Shown here: positions 1-9,758 of the stretch, piece by piece
How the letters are laid out: every line of letters starts with the position of its first letter
Position numbering within the stretch: position 1 is the stretch's first letter
NCBI GenBank assembly: GCA_021201825.1
Contig: JAJQED010000017.1
Coordinates: forward strand, 62,001-126,000
Reading direction: 5' to 3'
DNA: 64,000 nucleotides
From: Alistipes sp.
GTDB lineage: Bacteria; Bacteroidota; Bacteroidia; Bacteroidales; Rikenellaceae
Translations under genes and position numbers: made by a program
The notes under the pieces: generated by a model
What the model was told of the DNA's origin: nothing
What the model saw: the letters and a program-made list of their open reading frames with translations, nothing else
The model's database searches: none

Positions 1-907
1 AGTCGTCCACGATCTCGTCCGACCGGAAGCCGTAGAACCGCATAAGCCAGTCGGCCTGGTAGAGCCGGTTCTCCCGCACCAACGGGGCCTGTTTGAGGGC
101 CGGCAGCCTGTGATCGTACTGGTTGACCGGTATAAACCCGGAGTAGTAAACCCGTTTCATCGACGGGCGGGTATATAGGGCGCTCGAAAGGCTCAGGATA
201 TCTTTGTCCGTCTCGTCCGTAGCCCCGACGATCATCTGGGTACTCTGCCCGGCCGGGGCGAAACGCGGCGCATGGCGAGAGCGGCGGCGCTCCTCCACGC
301 TTTCGAGCACCCCCTGCTGGATGAACTTCATTGGCTGATAGACACTGATATGGTCTTTCTCGGGGGCAAGGAGCTTAAGGTTCTGTTCGGTCGGGATCTC
401 GATGTTGACACTCAGGCGGTCGGCATACAACCCGGCTTCGTTGACCAACTCCCGGCTGGCCCCGGGAATGCTTTTCATATGGATATACCCGTGATAGCGG
501 TGGACCGTGCGCAGTTCTTTCACGACCCGCACCATCCGCTCCATCGTATAATCCGGGTCCCGGATCACCCCTGAACTGAGGAACAGCCCCTCTATATAGT
601 TGCGGCGGTAGAACTCAATGGTCAGCGTCACCAGCTCCTGCACCGTGAACGTGGCGCGCGGCAGGTCGTTGCTCCGGCGGTTTATGCAATAGGCACAGTC
701 GTAAATGCAGTGGTTCGTGAGCATTATCTTCAGTAGTGAAACACAGCGGCCGTCCTCCGTAAAACTGTGGCAGATTCCCGAGGCGCGCGAACTGCCAAGT
801 TCGCCCGGCTTGCCCCGACGTGCGGACCCGCTCGATGCACATGACACGTCGTATTTGGCCGACTCGGCCAGCACGGTGAGTTTTTCGAGTATACGGTCTT
901 TTAACAC
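1..907 (-). CDS. Putative DNA modification/repair radical SAM protein (3' end missing)
   Basis: This gene runs off the left edge of the window; about 302 codons are present. The N-terminal part reads YDVSCASSGS, followed by a radical SAM cluster motif C-x3-C-x2-C (NHCIYDCAYC). This combination is typical of the radical SAM family described as a putative DNA modification/repair protein, which usually sits beside a small partner protein. The partner would lie downstream, outside the window. I chose the GTG at 907 because the reading frame opens only shortly before it after a stop, no ATG is available, and VLKDRILEKL continues directly into the conserved start of the family. The substrate is unknown, and the family name is from recognition, not a search. 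Confidence 0.82.
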   Translation of the reverse strand, partial: MLKDRILEKLTVLAESAKYDVSCASSGSARRGKPGELGSSRASGICHSFTEDGRCVSLLKIMLTNHCIYDCAYCINRRSNDLPRATFTVQELVTLTIEFYRRNYIEGLFLSSGVIRDPDYTMERMVRVVKELRTVHRYHGYIHMKSIPGASRELVNEAGLYADRLSVNIEIPTEQNLKLLAPEKDHISVYQPMKFIQQGVLESVEERRRSRHAPRFAPAGQSTQMIVGATDETDKDILSLSSALYTRPSMKRVYYSGFIPVNQYDHRLPALKQAPLVRENRLYQADWLMRFYGFRSDEIVDD

Positions 908-996
908 AGCTTCGGAATAATGCGGGACTACCCGGCAAAGTTACGGAAATTTCATGCCGCAACCACCGGGAAGATGTCAGTAAAAACTGGCTTTGA

Positions 997-2103
997 TTAT
1001 CTGTTTAAAATATGGGCATTTATAGTCCGGACGGCGCCGTCGAACGAACGGTCGCGGTAGACTTCGAGCCCGGCTTTCTGCAGACGGGCATGTCCCTCGC
1101 AAAGGGCCAGGTAGGCAGGTTCGGCCAGGCCGTAAACCACTTTGGCAAAGCCCTTAATGATCAATAGGTCTGCACATGAAAGCGGTTTGGATCTACGATG
1201 GGTGCACGGCTCCATCGAGCTATAGATAGTGGAACCGGCCAGGCCCACCCCGGCTGCCTCGGCCTTGGCGATGGCCGCCTCCTCGGCATGGTCCGCCGGG
1301 CCCGTTTCATGGGTAAAACCTTGGAAAACCGCACCGTCGGGAGTCACTACAACAGCGCCGACACGGTAAGCCGTATCGCACGGGGGTGACTGGCGGCTGG
1401 CTTCCACGGCCAATTTCAGGAATTCGGCGTCTTTTTCGCACACTGCCGGCGGCACCATATACATCACGGAGGTATTACCCAGTTTAATACTGTCCCGCAG
1501 TACAAGCCGGTTGTCCTTGTTCCACGGGTACTGTCCGTCAGGGACAAACCGGGGAGCGCGGCCGTCTCCCACGAAAAAAGGCGCTGTGGCAAGACGCAGG
1601 CAATCGAAATTACCGGACTTCATATACATACCCAGCACGGAGCTACCCCCCTCGACCAAAAGGACTCTCACCCCAAACGATCCGAGCGTGTCGGAAATGA
1701 TCTCCGGGTCTATGTGCGGGACCGTAATCACCTCGGCCATCCGCTGAATTTCCCTTATCCGCTCCACGGGGGTAGACCGTTCACAGAATACTAATTTGCG
1801 GCCGTTGCCCCGGGTAAAGAAACCGCTCTCGAGGTTCAAATTACCGGACCGGGTAACGGTGACCTTTAACGGTTCCGGTTCCATCCCCGTCTGTGAGCGC
1901 TGCCGGCGGATTTCCGGGTCTTTAATAACGAGTGACGGGTCGTCGGCCCGCACCGTCCCTGCGCCTACAAGGATAGCATCGCAACGGGTCCTGAGAGCCA
2001 GTACGTTCTCCCAGTCTTCCTGCCCGGATAACCGCAGCCTTTCCGGGGATCGATCGTCCAGGTAGCCATCGAGCGATATGGCAGCCGAAATTACCGTTCT
2101 CAT
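997..2103 (-). CDS. RibD-type bifunctional protein with inverted domain order (reductase-deaminase)
   Basis: 368 aa. Residues 1-215 resemble the RibD C-terminal reductase domain (SLDGYL near the start, AILVGAGTVRADDP, LLVEGGSSVLG). Residues 225-368 resemble a cytidine-deaminase-fold domain with H272-A-E274 and Cys300/Cys310 as zinc ligands. Classical RibD has the deaminase first, so the order here is reversed. In riboflavin synthesis these activities deaminate and then reduce the pyrimidine intermediate; whether this protein serves riboflavin or another pyrimidine-derived pathway cannot be settled from sequence. It overlaps the metallophosphoesterase stop by 4 bases (ATGA), so the two are probably co-translated. 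No other rib gene is adjacent. Confidence 0.8.
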   Translation of the reverse strand: MRTVISAAISLDGYLDDRSPERLRLSGQEDWENVLALRTRCDAILVGAGTVRADDPSLVIKDPEIRRQRSQTGMEPEPLKVTVTRSGNLNLESGFFTRGNGRKLVFCERSTPVERIREIQRMAEVITVPHIDPEIISDTLGSFGVRVLLVEGGSSVLGMYMKSGNFDCLRLATAPFFVGDGRAPRFVPDGQYPWNKDNRLVLRDSIKLGNTSVMYMVPPAVCEKDAEFLKLAVEASRQSPPCDTAYRVGAVVVTPDGAVFQGFTHETGPADHAEEAAIAKAEAAGVGLAGSTIYSSMEPCTHRRSKPLSCADLLIIKGFAKVVYGLAEPAYLALCEGHARLQKAGLEVYRDRSFDGAVRTINAHILNR

Positions 2104-3329
2104 AACTCCCCTCCCTTTTGACCCGAACGCAGGACGAACAGGGTTATTTCCGGTTTGGTTCCCAAACGCATCGGGAACATTACGTAACCCGTACCGTCAT
2201 TGATATAAAGGTACCGTCCGTCTTGCTCGTAAAGTCCGCTCCACCGGGGATATAACAGCCGGGCGGGTGACCATGACCATTTGCCCACAGTGAATTTTAT
2301 CTGCATGGAATGCACATGTCCGGCAACGGAGAGGTTCCCTACTCCTGCCCGAAGTATATCGTCCCAAAGCTGAGGGGCGTGAGTTATGGTAAGGTCGAAA
2401 GCACCTTCGGGAACACCGCCGTAGGCGGGCATGACATCCACCCTGTATTCCAACTGCGCATGGCTGTTGTGTATCAATTCGGCCGGGTATTCCAAGCCGG
2501 TAATGTAGATCGTATCCTGCCCGTTGGTGACGGACATGGAACGATCCCGCAAAATATGCCACCCGAGAGCCTGTTGTTTTTCCATAAGCAGGTCGAGGCT
2601 CTCCTGCGGTGGATTTTTTACCGTGTCGGAAATGTAAATTCCCAGGTCATGGTTACCGATGACGGAAAACACCCCGTAACGTCCCCTAATTCCCCCGAGT
2701 ATCTCGAGCGCCCGGGGATAAAGCTCCCTTTCATGGACATTGATAATATCACCCGCATTGATCACGATATCGGCACCCAGCATATTGATCGTATCGCGCA
2801 TCCGTTCGAGGAACTTCTCGCTTCTAACCACATTACCCAGATGCGTATCGGCGAAAACCGCCACCCGTGTCCCGTCGAACGTGGCGGGAAGGTTATCGAA
2901 CGTAAGCTCTACCCGCTCGACCCTGATCACACTGCGTCCGTAAGTGAGCCCGTAACCCATCCATAGTAAACACACAACGGCCAGCAGGGTCCCCAAATAC
3001 CCGAATAAATGCGACACCCTACCGGTACGTTTCCTCCGCAGGTAATCCCCCAGGGATACCACGGCATAGACGCTTTTAGGAACGGCGTTAAGGAAGAACA
3101 GTCCGATGATCCACAATATGGCCCGCATGGATGCGGTGCTCTGCCAGTCCAATACCGTATTGTAAGCCGCAAGGGCAGTGACGACCATCAGGTCCACCAC
3201 AAGGGCGTAAACTATATACCCGATTTTCCATATCCTGCCGGCGTTATGGTAACGGATCACCCGGCGGTAGATATACCAATCCACCGACAGGGCGACCACA
3301 CACGATATGAGTATTAGCAGGAATATCAC
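2100..3329 (-). CDS. Membrane-anchored metallophosphoesterase
   Basis: 409 aa. The N-terminal ~140 residues contain about four hydrophobic segments, followed by a calcineurin-like phosphoesterase domain. The metal-binding motifs are visible in order: ADTHLGN, NAGDIIN, IGNHDLG and AGHVHSM. The overall plan matches the YaeI/YkuE-type metallophosphoesterases common in Bacteroidetes, some of which act on lipid or nucleotide phosphates. The physiological substrate is unknown. The stop overlaps the downstream RibD-like start, and the upstream small membrane gene ends 12 bases before this start, so a leftward operon is likely. Confidence 0.85.
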   Translation of the reverse strand: MIFLLILISCVVALSVDWYIYRRVIRYHNAGRIWKIGYIVYALVVDLMVVTALAAYNTVLDWQSTASMRAILWIIGLFFLNAVPKSVYAVVSLGDYLRRKRTGRVSHLFGYLGTLLAVVCLLWMGYGLTYGRSVIRVERVELTFDNLPATFDGTRVAVFADTHLGNVVRSEKFLERMRDTINMLGADIVINAGDIINVHERELYPRALEILGGIRGRYGVFSVIGNHDLGIYISDTVKNPPQESLDLLMEKQQALGWHILRDRSMSVTNGQDTIYITGLEYPAELIHNSHAQLEYRVDVMPAYGGVPEGAFDLTITHAPQLWDDILRAGVGNLSVAGHVHSMQIKFTVGKWSWSPARLLYPRWSGLYEQDGRYLYINDGTGYVMFPMRLGTKPEITLFVLRSGQKGGEL

Positions 3330-3341
3330 CGTGCAGGATTT

Positions 3342-3806
3342 TTACTGTACGATCTTTTTGATATGGTGCCTTATTATTTCCATCTTCTTTTTCGGGATGC
3401 CCATATAAATTATCTCCTTTTCATCTCCCTCGGGCAGGTCGATCTCCATTTCGAACATCCGGAACCGCACCCGTTTTAAAACGACATCCGCCTTTTCGTA
3501 TATGGCTAAACCCATTCCGTCGGGATCGAGGATACTCTCTTTTACGATCATGGCCATCTTATCGGCGGTAAATGCGAACCAGATAATATAGGCGTCCTCG
3601 TTAAAATCCCCTGTGAGCGAACAGTTCAGCGAAACCACGTCCCGAATCTTCTGTCCCGCTTCCTCTTCCACCGTTTTACGTATCTCGCTTTCGGCGATCT
3701 TCCATGCCCTTTTTATTTTCGCCATCCTGTTGAACATACGGATGGTCAGGTAAGTCAGTGAGATCACTAAAACAAAATAAATCAACAACTTTATAAGTCC
3801 GAACAT
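3342..3806 (-). CDS. Hypothetical protein with N-terminal membrane anchor
   Basis: 154 aa. I do not recognise a family. The first ~25 residues are a single hydrophobic segment (LLIYFVLVISLTYLTI), followed by a charged alpha/beta-looking domain rich in Lys and Glu. It lies between the DUF4491 gene (35-base gap) and the metallophosphoesterase (12-base gap), all leftward, which suggests co-transcription. Codon use looks like its neighbours. No catalytic motif is visible. Confidence 0.72.
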   Translation of the reverse strand: MFGLIKLLIYFVLVISLTYLTIRMFNRMAKIKRAWKIAESEIRKTVEEEAGQKIRDVVSLNCSLTGDFNEDAYIIWFAFTADKMAMIVKESILDPDGMGLAIYEKADVVLKRVRFRMFEMEIDLPEGDEKEIIYMGIPKKKMEIIRHHIKKIVQ

Positions 3807-3841
3807 ATTTCAAAATTTAAGCCGGGTGAGTTAATATTATA

Positions 3842-4159
3842 TTATTTGGTATGTTTTCCTGTTCGTGCCGGATTGGCCGGGAACCAACCTTTCCGCACCC
3901 TTTTCTCCTGTTCGAACAACTCCCCGATACCCCAGAGGGCAGAGAATCCGAATACTCCCAGCGATACCGAGACAAGTACGTCGCCCGCGAAAAGAGAGCC
4001 CGCAAGCGCGGCCAGACCGGCCACAAGGAACGCCCACCAGCATTTTTTGCCGAAGTAATATTCGGCCTTGATCACGATCGGGTGGAACAGACCGATAATA
4101 AGGAACGTTACGACCCCGATAATAAGGCCCGAAAAATTGTATGCCGTATTGAAATCCAT
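3842..4159 (-). CDS. DUF4491 small membrane protein
   Basis: 105 aa from the chosen start. The conserved stretch IKAEYYFGKKCWWAFL and the end WGIGELFEQEKRVRKGWFP are characteristic of the DUF4491 family of Bacteroidetes. Three hydrophobic segments are visible. The reading frame is open further upstream, but a -7 box on the same strand (4184-4191) lies over the earlier ATG, so the ATG at 4159 (MDFNTAYNF) is the sensible start. The function of the family is unknown. It is the first gene of the leftward group that includes the metallophosphoesterase and RibD-like genes. Confidence 0.83.
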   Translation of the reverse strand: MDFNTAYNFSGLIIGVVTFLIIGLFHPIVIKAEYYFGKKCWWAFLVAGLAALAGSLFAGDVLVSVSLGVFGFSALWGIGELFEQEKRVRKGWFPANPARTGKHTK

Positions 4160-4183
4160 GATACTATGCTTTTGACAGCCCCG

Positions 4184-4191
4184 CAAAGGTA
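4184..4191 (-). promoter_or_regulatory. -7 promoter element for DUF4491 operon
   Basis: Reads TACCTTTG on the minus strand, matching the Bacteroidetes -7 consensus TAnnTTTG, 25 bases upstream of the chosen ATG. No clear -33 TTG at the usual spacing. Confidence 0.55.
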
Positions 4192-4230
4192 CGAACCTTC
4201 ATCGGAAAAATCAGGTTTACCGCTTAGAAA

Positions 4231-4255
4231 AAAGGCGCCCGTTACGGACGCCTTT
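4231..4255 (-). terminator. Rho-independent terminator of rubrerythrin gene
   Basis: The arms AAAGGCG (4231-4237) and CGCCTTT (4249-4255) pair around an 11-base loop. On the minus strand the stem is followed by a run of T. It lies 24 bases past the rubrerythrin stop. Confidence 0.75.
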
Positions 4256-4279
4256 GAGTTGCCGACCGGGTAACCCCGA

Positions 4280-4858
4280 TCAGTAATTGTTTTTCTTAGG
4301 CTCGAAGTACGCCTGGGGATGTGCGCAAGCCGGGCACATCTCGGGAGCATCGCTTCCGGTATGCACGTAACCGCAGTTGCGGCATTGCCATTCTATCTCC
4401 TCGTCGCGTTTAAAGACGCCCTGCTCCTCTACCCTTTTCAGCAGGGTACGGTAACGGTCCTCGTGTTCGCTCTCCACCTTGGCTATATTACGGAACACCA
4501 TGGCGATCGCCGGAAAGCCCTCGGATTCGGCAACCTCGGCCCACGCCGGGTAAAGTTCGCCCCACTCCTCGTGTTCCCCCTCGGCTGCTGCCAGCAGGTT
4601 CTGGGCAGTGGTCCCGATAACCCCGGCCGGGAAAGTGCCGTCAATATTGAGCATCCCGCCCTCGAGGAATTTAAAGAACCGTTTGGCGTGTTCCTTTTCC
4701 TGTTCGGCGGTTTCGAGAAATACAGCCGCTATCTGTTCGTAACCCTCTTTTTTGGCCTGGCTGGCAAAGAAAGTATAACGGGTGCGTGCCTGCGATTCGC
4801 CGGCAAAAGCCCTGAGCAGGTTCTTTTCGGTTTCTGTTCCTTTTACTGATTTTCCCAT
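4280..4858 (-). CDS. rbr: Rubrerythrin
   Basis: 192 aa, the normal length. The N-terminal ferritin-like domain carries the diiron motifs (AGESQARTRY, ETAEQEKEHAKRFF and a second E-x2-H pair in KVESEHEDRY). The C-terminal rubredoxin domain has two CxxC knuckles, CRNCG and CPAC. Rubrerythrin is a cytoplasmic peroxide reductase of anaerobes that receives electrons through rubredoxin-type partners. The gene appears monocistronic, with its own -7 box and terminator. Confidence 0.96.
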   Translation of the reverse strand: MGKSVKGTETEKNLLRAFAGESQARTRYTFFASQAKKEGYEQIAAVFLETAEQEKEHAKRFFKFLEGGMLNIDGTFPAGVIGTTAQNLLAAAEGEHEEWGELYPAWAEVAESEGFPAIAMVFRNIAKVESEHEDRYRTLLKRVEEQGVFKRDEEIEWQCRNCGYVHTGSDAPEMCPACAHPQAYFEPKKNNY

Positions 4859-4917
4859 AATTGTAAGTTTGTTATGTTAATAGTCGTGTAGTTCGTAAGC
4901 CTCATTGTTCGTTACGG

Positions 4918-4925
4918 CAAAGATA
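4918..4925 (-). promoter_or_regulatory. -7 promoter element for rubrerythrin
   Basis: TATCTTTG on the minus strand, about 60 bases upstream of the ATG. No TTG at the consensus -33 spacing was found. Confidence 0.5.
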
Positions 4926-5016
4926 AGCCACGGGACCGAAAACCGGGACCGGAACCTATCAATAGTTTTTATGCCCGTATAAGCAAAACCGAACCGCCAT
5001 AACCCGATAAAGATAA

Positions 5017-5024
5017 TATTTTTG
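5017..5024 (+). promoter_or_regulatory. -7 promoter element for DUF2721 gene
   Basis: TATTTTTG, 38 bases upstream of the ATG at 5062. It fits the TAnnTTTG consensus; the -33 box is not evident. Confidence 0.45.
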
Positions 5025-5061
5025 CAGGATATTTGAACCGCCACCGTGAAATTTCACCGTT

Positions 5062-5460
5062 ATGGAAGAACTCACACTTGCCACACCCTCCATCACTTTT
5101 TCGGCCATCTCGCTGCTGATGCTGGCCTATACCAACCGCTTTTTATCCTATGCCCAACTGATCCGCACCATTTCGGCAGAGTACAGCGTGGACCCGACCG
5201 AGAGGATAAGGGCGCAGATCGACAACCTGCGCCGGCGGATGTACCTCATCCGGGCCATGCAGATTCTGGGCATTACCAGCCTATTCCTTTGTGTCGTTTG
5301 TACTTTTCTGATCTATATTGGACTTCAAACCGCCGCCGCATGGATATTCGGTATAGCGCTGGTCTGTCTCGCCCTATCGCTGGCTATTTCCATTGCGGAA
5401 ATCCAGATTTCGGTCAAAGCCCTGGAGATACACCTGGACAGTATGGAGAAAAACAGATAA
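5062..5460 (+). CDS. DUF2721 family membrane protein
   Basis: 132 aa. The N-terminal segment FSAISLLMLAYTNRF and the following LRRRMYLIRAMQ match the DUF2721 family of small inner-membrane proteins. Three hydrophobic segments are visible (roughly residues 8-30, 70-92 and 94-115). The function of the family is unknown. It stands alone between the divergent rubrerythrin gene and the sulfotransferase gene 149 bases downstream. Confidence 0.82.
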   Translation: MEELTLATPSITFSAISLLMLAYTNRFLSYAQLIRTISAEYSVDPTERIRAQIDNLRRRMYLIRAMQILGITSLFLCVVCTFLIYIGLQTAAAWIFGIALVCLALSLAISIAEIQISVKALEIHLDSMEKNR

Positions 5461-5533
5461 CGTCCGGAAGATTAACTTTGCCGATCTGCTGACTGTAACG
5501 GGAAATTATATTCACTGATTGAAATATTAAAAT

Positions 5534-5541
5534 TACATTTG
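5534..5541 (+). promoter_or_regulatory. -7 promoter element for sulfotransferase gene
   Basis: TACATTTG matches TAnnTTTG, about 70 bases upstream of the ATG at 5610. The only TTG nearby (5519-5521) is too close, at 12 bases. Confidence 0.4.
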
Positions 5542-5609
5542 CATATCATATCCTGAGCTGACGGGAATACCGTCCCTGCTGGGCTTAAGGATCAAAATGC
5601 AAATGACCG

Positions 5610-6716
5610 ATGGGACTTCTCCAATTCGACAAACTTCCTATAAACCCCCTGGTCGGGGCCGACCGCAAAACGTTCGACGCAATAACCAGGGGCCACGCCA
5701 TCGACAAGCCATACCTGGGCAAATACCGCCTTACCCGGATGATCGGCGCCCTTTTGGCAACACTCAAGCCGATACAGGACAGGCGTTACCGCAACCGGCT
5801 CGAGCAGCAGGAGCTGGAATTCCCACCTGTGTTCATCCTCGGGCATTGGCGCAGCGGCACCACGTTCGTCCATAACGTGCTGGCCAAAGACTCCCACTTC
5901 GGATACAATACCACTTACCAAACGGTATTCCCGCACCTGATGATGTGGGGCCAGCCGCTGTTTAAGCCCATGATGAAATGGTTGATGCCGGACAAACGCC
6001 CGACGGACAATATGGAGCTTTCCCCGGAACTACCGCAGGAAGAGGAGTTCGCCCTCAGCAATATGATGCCCTACACGTATTACAATTTCTGGTACCTGCC
6101 CCGGGCTATGCGGGAATATTGCGACAAATACCTGCTTTTCGACCAGATCACGGAAGAGGAGAAACAGGTATTTAAGGAGACGTTCATTAAACTAATAAAG
6201 ATATCCCTGTGGAATACCGGGGGGACGCAATTCCTTTCGAAAAACCCACCCCATACGGGCAGGGTTTCGGCACTGCTGGAGATGTTTCCCGATGCTAAAT
6301 TCATTTACCTTATGCGCAACCCGTACACGGTTTTCGAGAGCACCCGCAGCTTCTTCAACAATACGATCCGGCCGCTGAAACTGCAGGAGGCCGACCCGGC
6401 ATACCTCGAAGAGAATATCCTGGAGGTTTATACAAAGTTATACCGGAAATACGAGGCCGAGAAATCCCTGATACCGCACCGCAACCTATATGAAATCAGG
6501 TTCGAGGATTTCGAAGCCGACCCGTACGAACGCACCGGGGAAATATACCGTAAACTGGATTTACCCGGATTCGAATCCGCACAGGACCGCATAAAAGAAT
6601 ATCTCGAGAAAAAGAAAGGTTACACCAAAAATAAATACGTCTACGAACAACGAACTCTCGACTTGGTACGGGAGAATTGGGGTTACGCTTTCAAGGATTG
6701 GGGCTACGAATTATGA
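5610..6716 (+). CDS. Sulfotransferase (PAPS-dependent family)
   Basis: 368 aa. Residues 76-90 (ILGHWRSGTTFVHNV) form the 5'-phosphosulfate-binding loop, and YLMRNPYTVFESTRSF near residues 232-248 fits the 3'-phosphate-binding motif of PAPS sulfotransferases. The whole protein resembles the bacterial sulfotransferase family Sulfotransfer_3. Such enzymes move sulfate from PAPS to a hydroxyl or amine on lipids, sugars or steroids, and a sulfotransferase from Bacteroides thetaiotaomicron is known to sulfonate cholesterol and other steroids. The acceptor here is unknown. No cysD, cysN or cysC genes for PAPS synthesis lie in the window. There is no signal peptide, so it is cytoplasmic. Confidence 0.88.
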   Translation: MGLLQFDKLPINPLVGADRKTFDAITRGHAIDKPYLGKYRLTRMIGALLATLKPIQDRRYRNRLEQQELEFPPVFILGHWRSGTTFVHNVLAKDSHFGYNTTYQTVFPHLMMWGQPLFKPMMKWLMPDKRPTDNMELSPELPQEEEFALSNMMPYTYYNFWYLPRAMREYCDKYLLFDQITEEEKQVFKETFIKLIKISLWNTGGTQFLSKNPPHTGRVSALLEMFPDAKFIYLMRNPYTVFESTRSFFNNTIRPLKLQEADPAYLEENILEVYTKLYRKYEAEKSLIPHRNLYEIRFEDFEADPYERTGEIYRKLDLPGFESAQDRIKEYLEKKKGYTKNKYVYEQRTLDLVRENWGYAFKDWGYEL

Positions 6717-6810
6717 TCCTTTAACGGAGTTGAGTGGTTTCCGGAAATTGCCTGCCGGTAAGCCGGGCCGGTTTCCCCGGACGGGTTTACGGACATCCGG
6801 TCATTTTAAT

Positions 6811-6818
6811 TATATTTG
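6811..6818 (+). promoter_or_regulatory. -7 promoter element
   Basis: TATATTTG, 32 bases upstream of the ATG at 6851. No clear -33 box. Confidence 0.5.
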
Positions 6819-6850
6819 TATTCTTTTAACCGAACCGGATACCCTTTTTA

Positions 6851-7978
6851 ATGCGCCGTATAATTCTCACTATATACATTATGATTGCCCTGTCTGCCAC
6901 TGCCGTTTATGGCGGGGATACGGGTGTACTTAATCCGGGTAGCGCAGGTATTAAAGGGAATGTAAAGCATTATATAGAGTTGACGGCCCACAGTACGGTA
7001 ACAGCTAAAGTCATTCCGCAAACTCCCTGCTATTTTACAACCGGCTATCGAATAGCAATAGACGAACCGTTCATGGCCGGGTTGACAACCCTCGATTCTA
7101 CCGGCAATATGATCCGGCAGGAGTGGTACATCCTGAAGACCGTTATCGACACAACATTCCGGGGTTCGGTAGAAGAGGTGGCGTATATGGTAAAGGCTAT
7201 GGAGGGACATCCGGTTCCGGAACTGTTTAATTTTTATGCCGACCCCGGGGACAGCATTCCCTACATAATAATCCGAATAGGTGAATACCATAAACCGACC
7301 GAATACCTGTCGATAACTTACCTGCCGGAAGATAACCGGTACGAATTGACGAACCGGGCTTTCGAATTGGACGAAATATACCGGGACGTGTACGAATTTT
7401 CCGACCAGAAATTAATGTCTACCAGCCGGTTTATCGGGACCGAGAGGCATTGGACAACCAATTACAAATACCGCCCGGACGGTACCCTGCACTCAACTGA
7501 AATAATCGAAAGGGATGGGCGGCCGTCGACCCGTACAGATTTTAGCCGCGACGGAAAGATTCGCCGGATGACCGTGTATGAAAACGTAGATAACGGTAAT
7601 TCCCGGTTTTCCTATAAATATTCTTACCGGAACTACGGCTCCGGGTTCATATACACCATGTCGAGGGCCAGGGGTCGCCATCCGTATTATTCCCGCTCAG
7701 TTATTTGGGTGGAGAACGGCCGGACCGTGCGGCAAAAGACAGTGACCACTACGCCGCTCCCGGACCATAAAAAAGCCTTTGCAGAGGCCATCGAATCGGA
7801 AATTGCCATCGGGTATAATACCCGGGGCGATTATATTTCCGTAACGGACCTGCGTACCGGTGCGGTAAACTCATCGGTCATATACGACTACGATGAGATC
7901 GGCAACTGGACCTCATGCACGACAATGAGCGCCCACGGAGCCCAAACTTCCTTACGTATATACGATTACCGGGAATAG
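6851..7978 (+). CDS. Secreted hypothetical protein with beta-strand repeats
   Basis: 375 aa. It begins with a signal peptide (MRRIILTIYIMIALSATAVYGG). The mature part is rich in Tyr, Thr and Asp and contains short repeated turns of the form Y-x-x-D-G-x-L-x-S-T or Y-D-x-x-G-N-W, which resemble the YD/RHS-like or MORN-like beta repeats common in secreted Bacteroidetes proteins. I do not recognise a named family and see no catalytic motif or lipobox. It ends 20 bases before ettA but has its own -7 box. Probably periplasmic or exported. Confidence 0.72.
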   Translation: MRRIILTIYIMIALSATAVYGGDTGVLNPGSAGIKGNVKHYIELTAHSTVTAKVIPQTPCYFTTGYRIAIDEPFMAGLTTLDSTGNMIRQEWYILKTVIDTTFRGSVEEVAYMVKAMEGHPVPELFNFYADPGDSIPYIIIRIGEYHKPTEYLSITYLPEDNRYELTNRAFELDEIYRDVYEFSDQKLMSTSRFIGTERHWTTNYKYRPDGTLHSTEIIERDGRPSTRTDFSRDGKIRRMTVYENVDNGNSRFSYKYSYRNYGSGFIYTMSRARGRHPYYSRSVIWVENGRTVRQKTVTTTPLPDHKKAFAEAIESEIAIGYNTRGDYISVTDLRTGAVNSSVIYDYDEIGNWTSCTTMSAHGAQTSLRIYDYRE

Positions 7979-7998
7979 AGCAAACAAAAACTTTAGAT

Positions 7999-9669
<1,671 letters not shown>

Positions 9670-9758
9670 TCGCCGGTAGAGGATGACGGCCGGAAAATCA
9701 AAACTCCGGAAAACCGTATCCAACTTGCCGGCAAATTCTTACAGGAACTTAACAGAGA

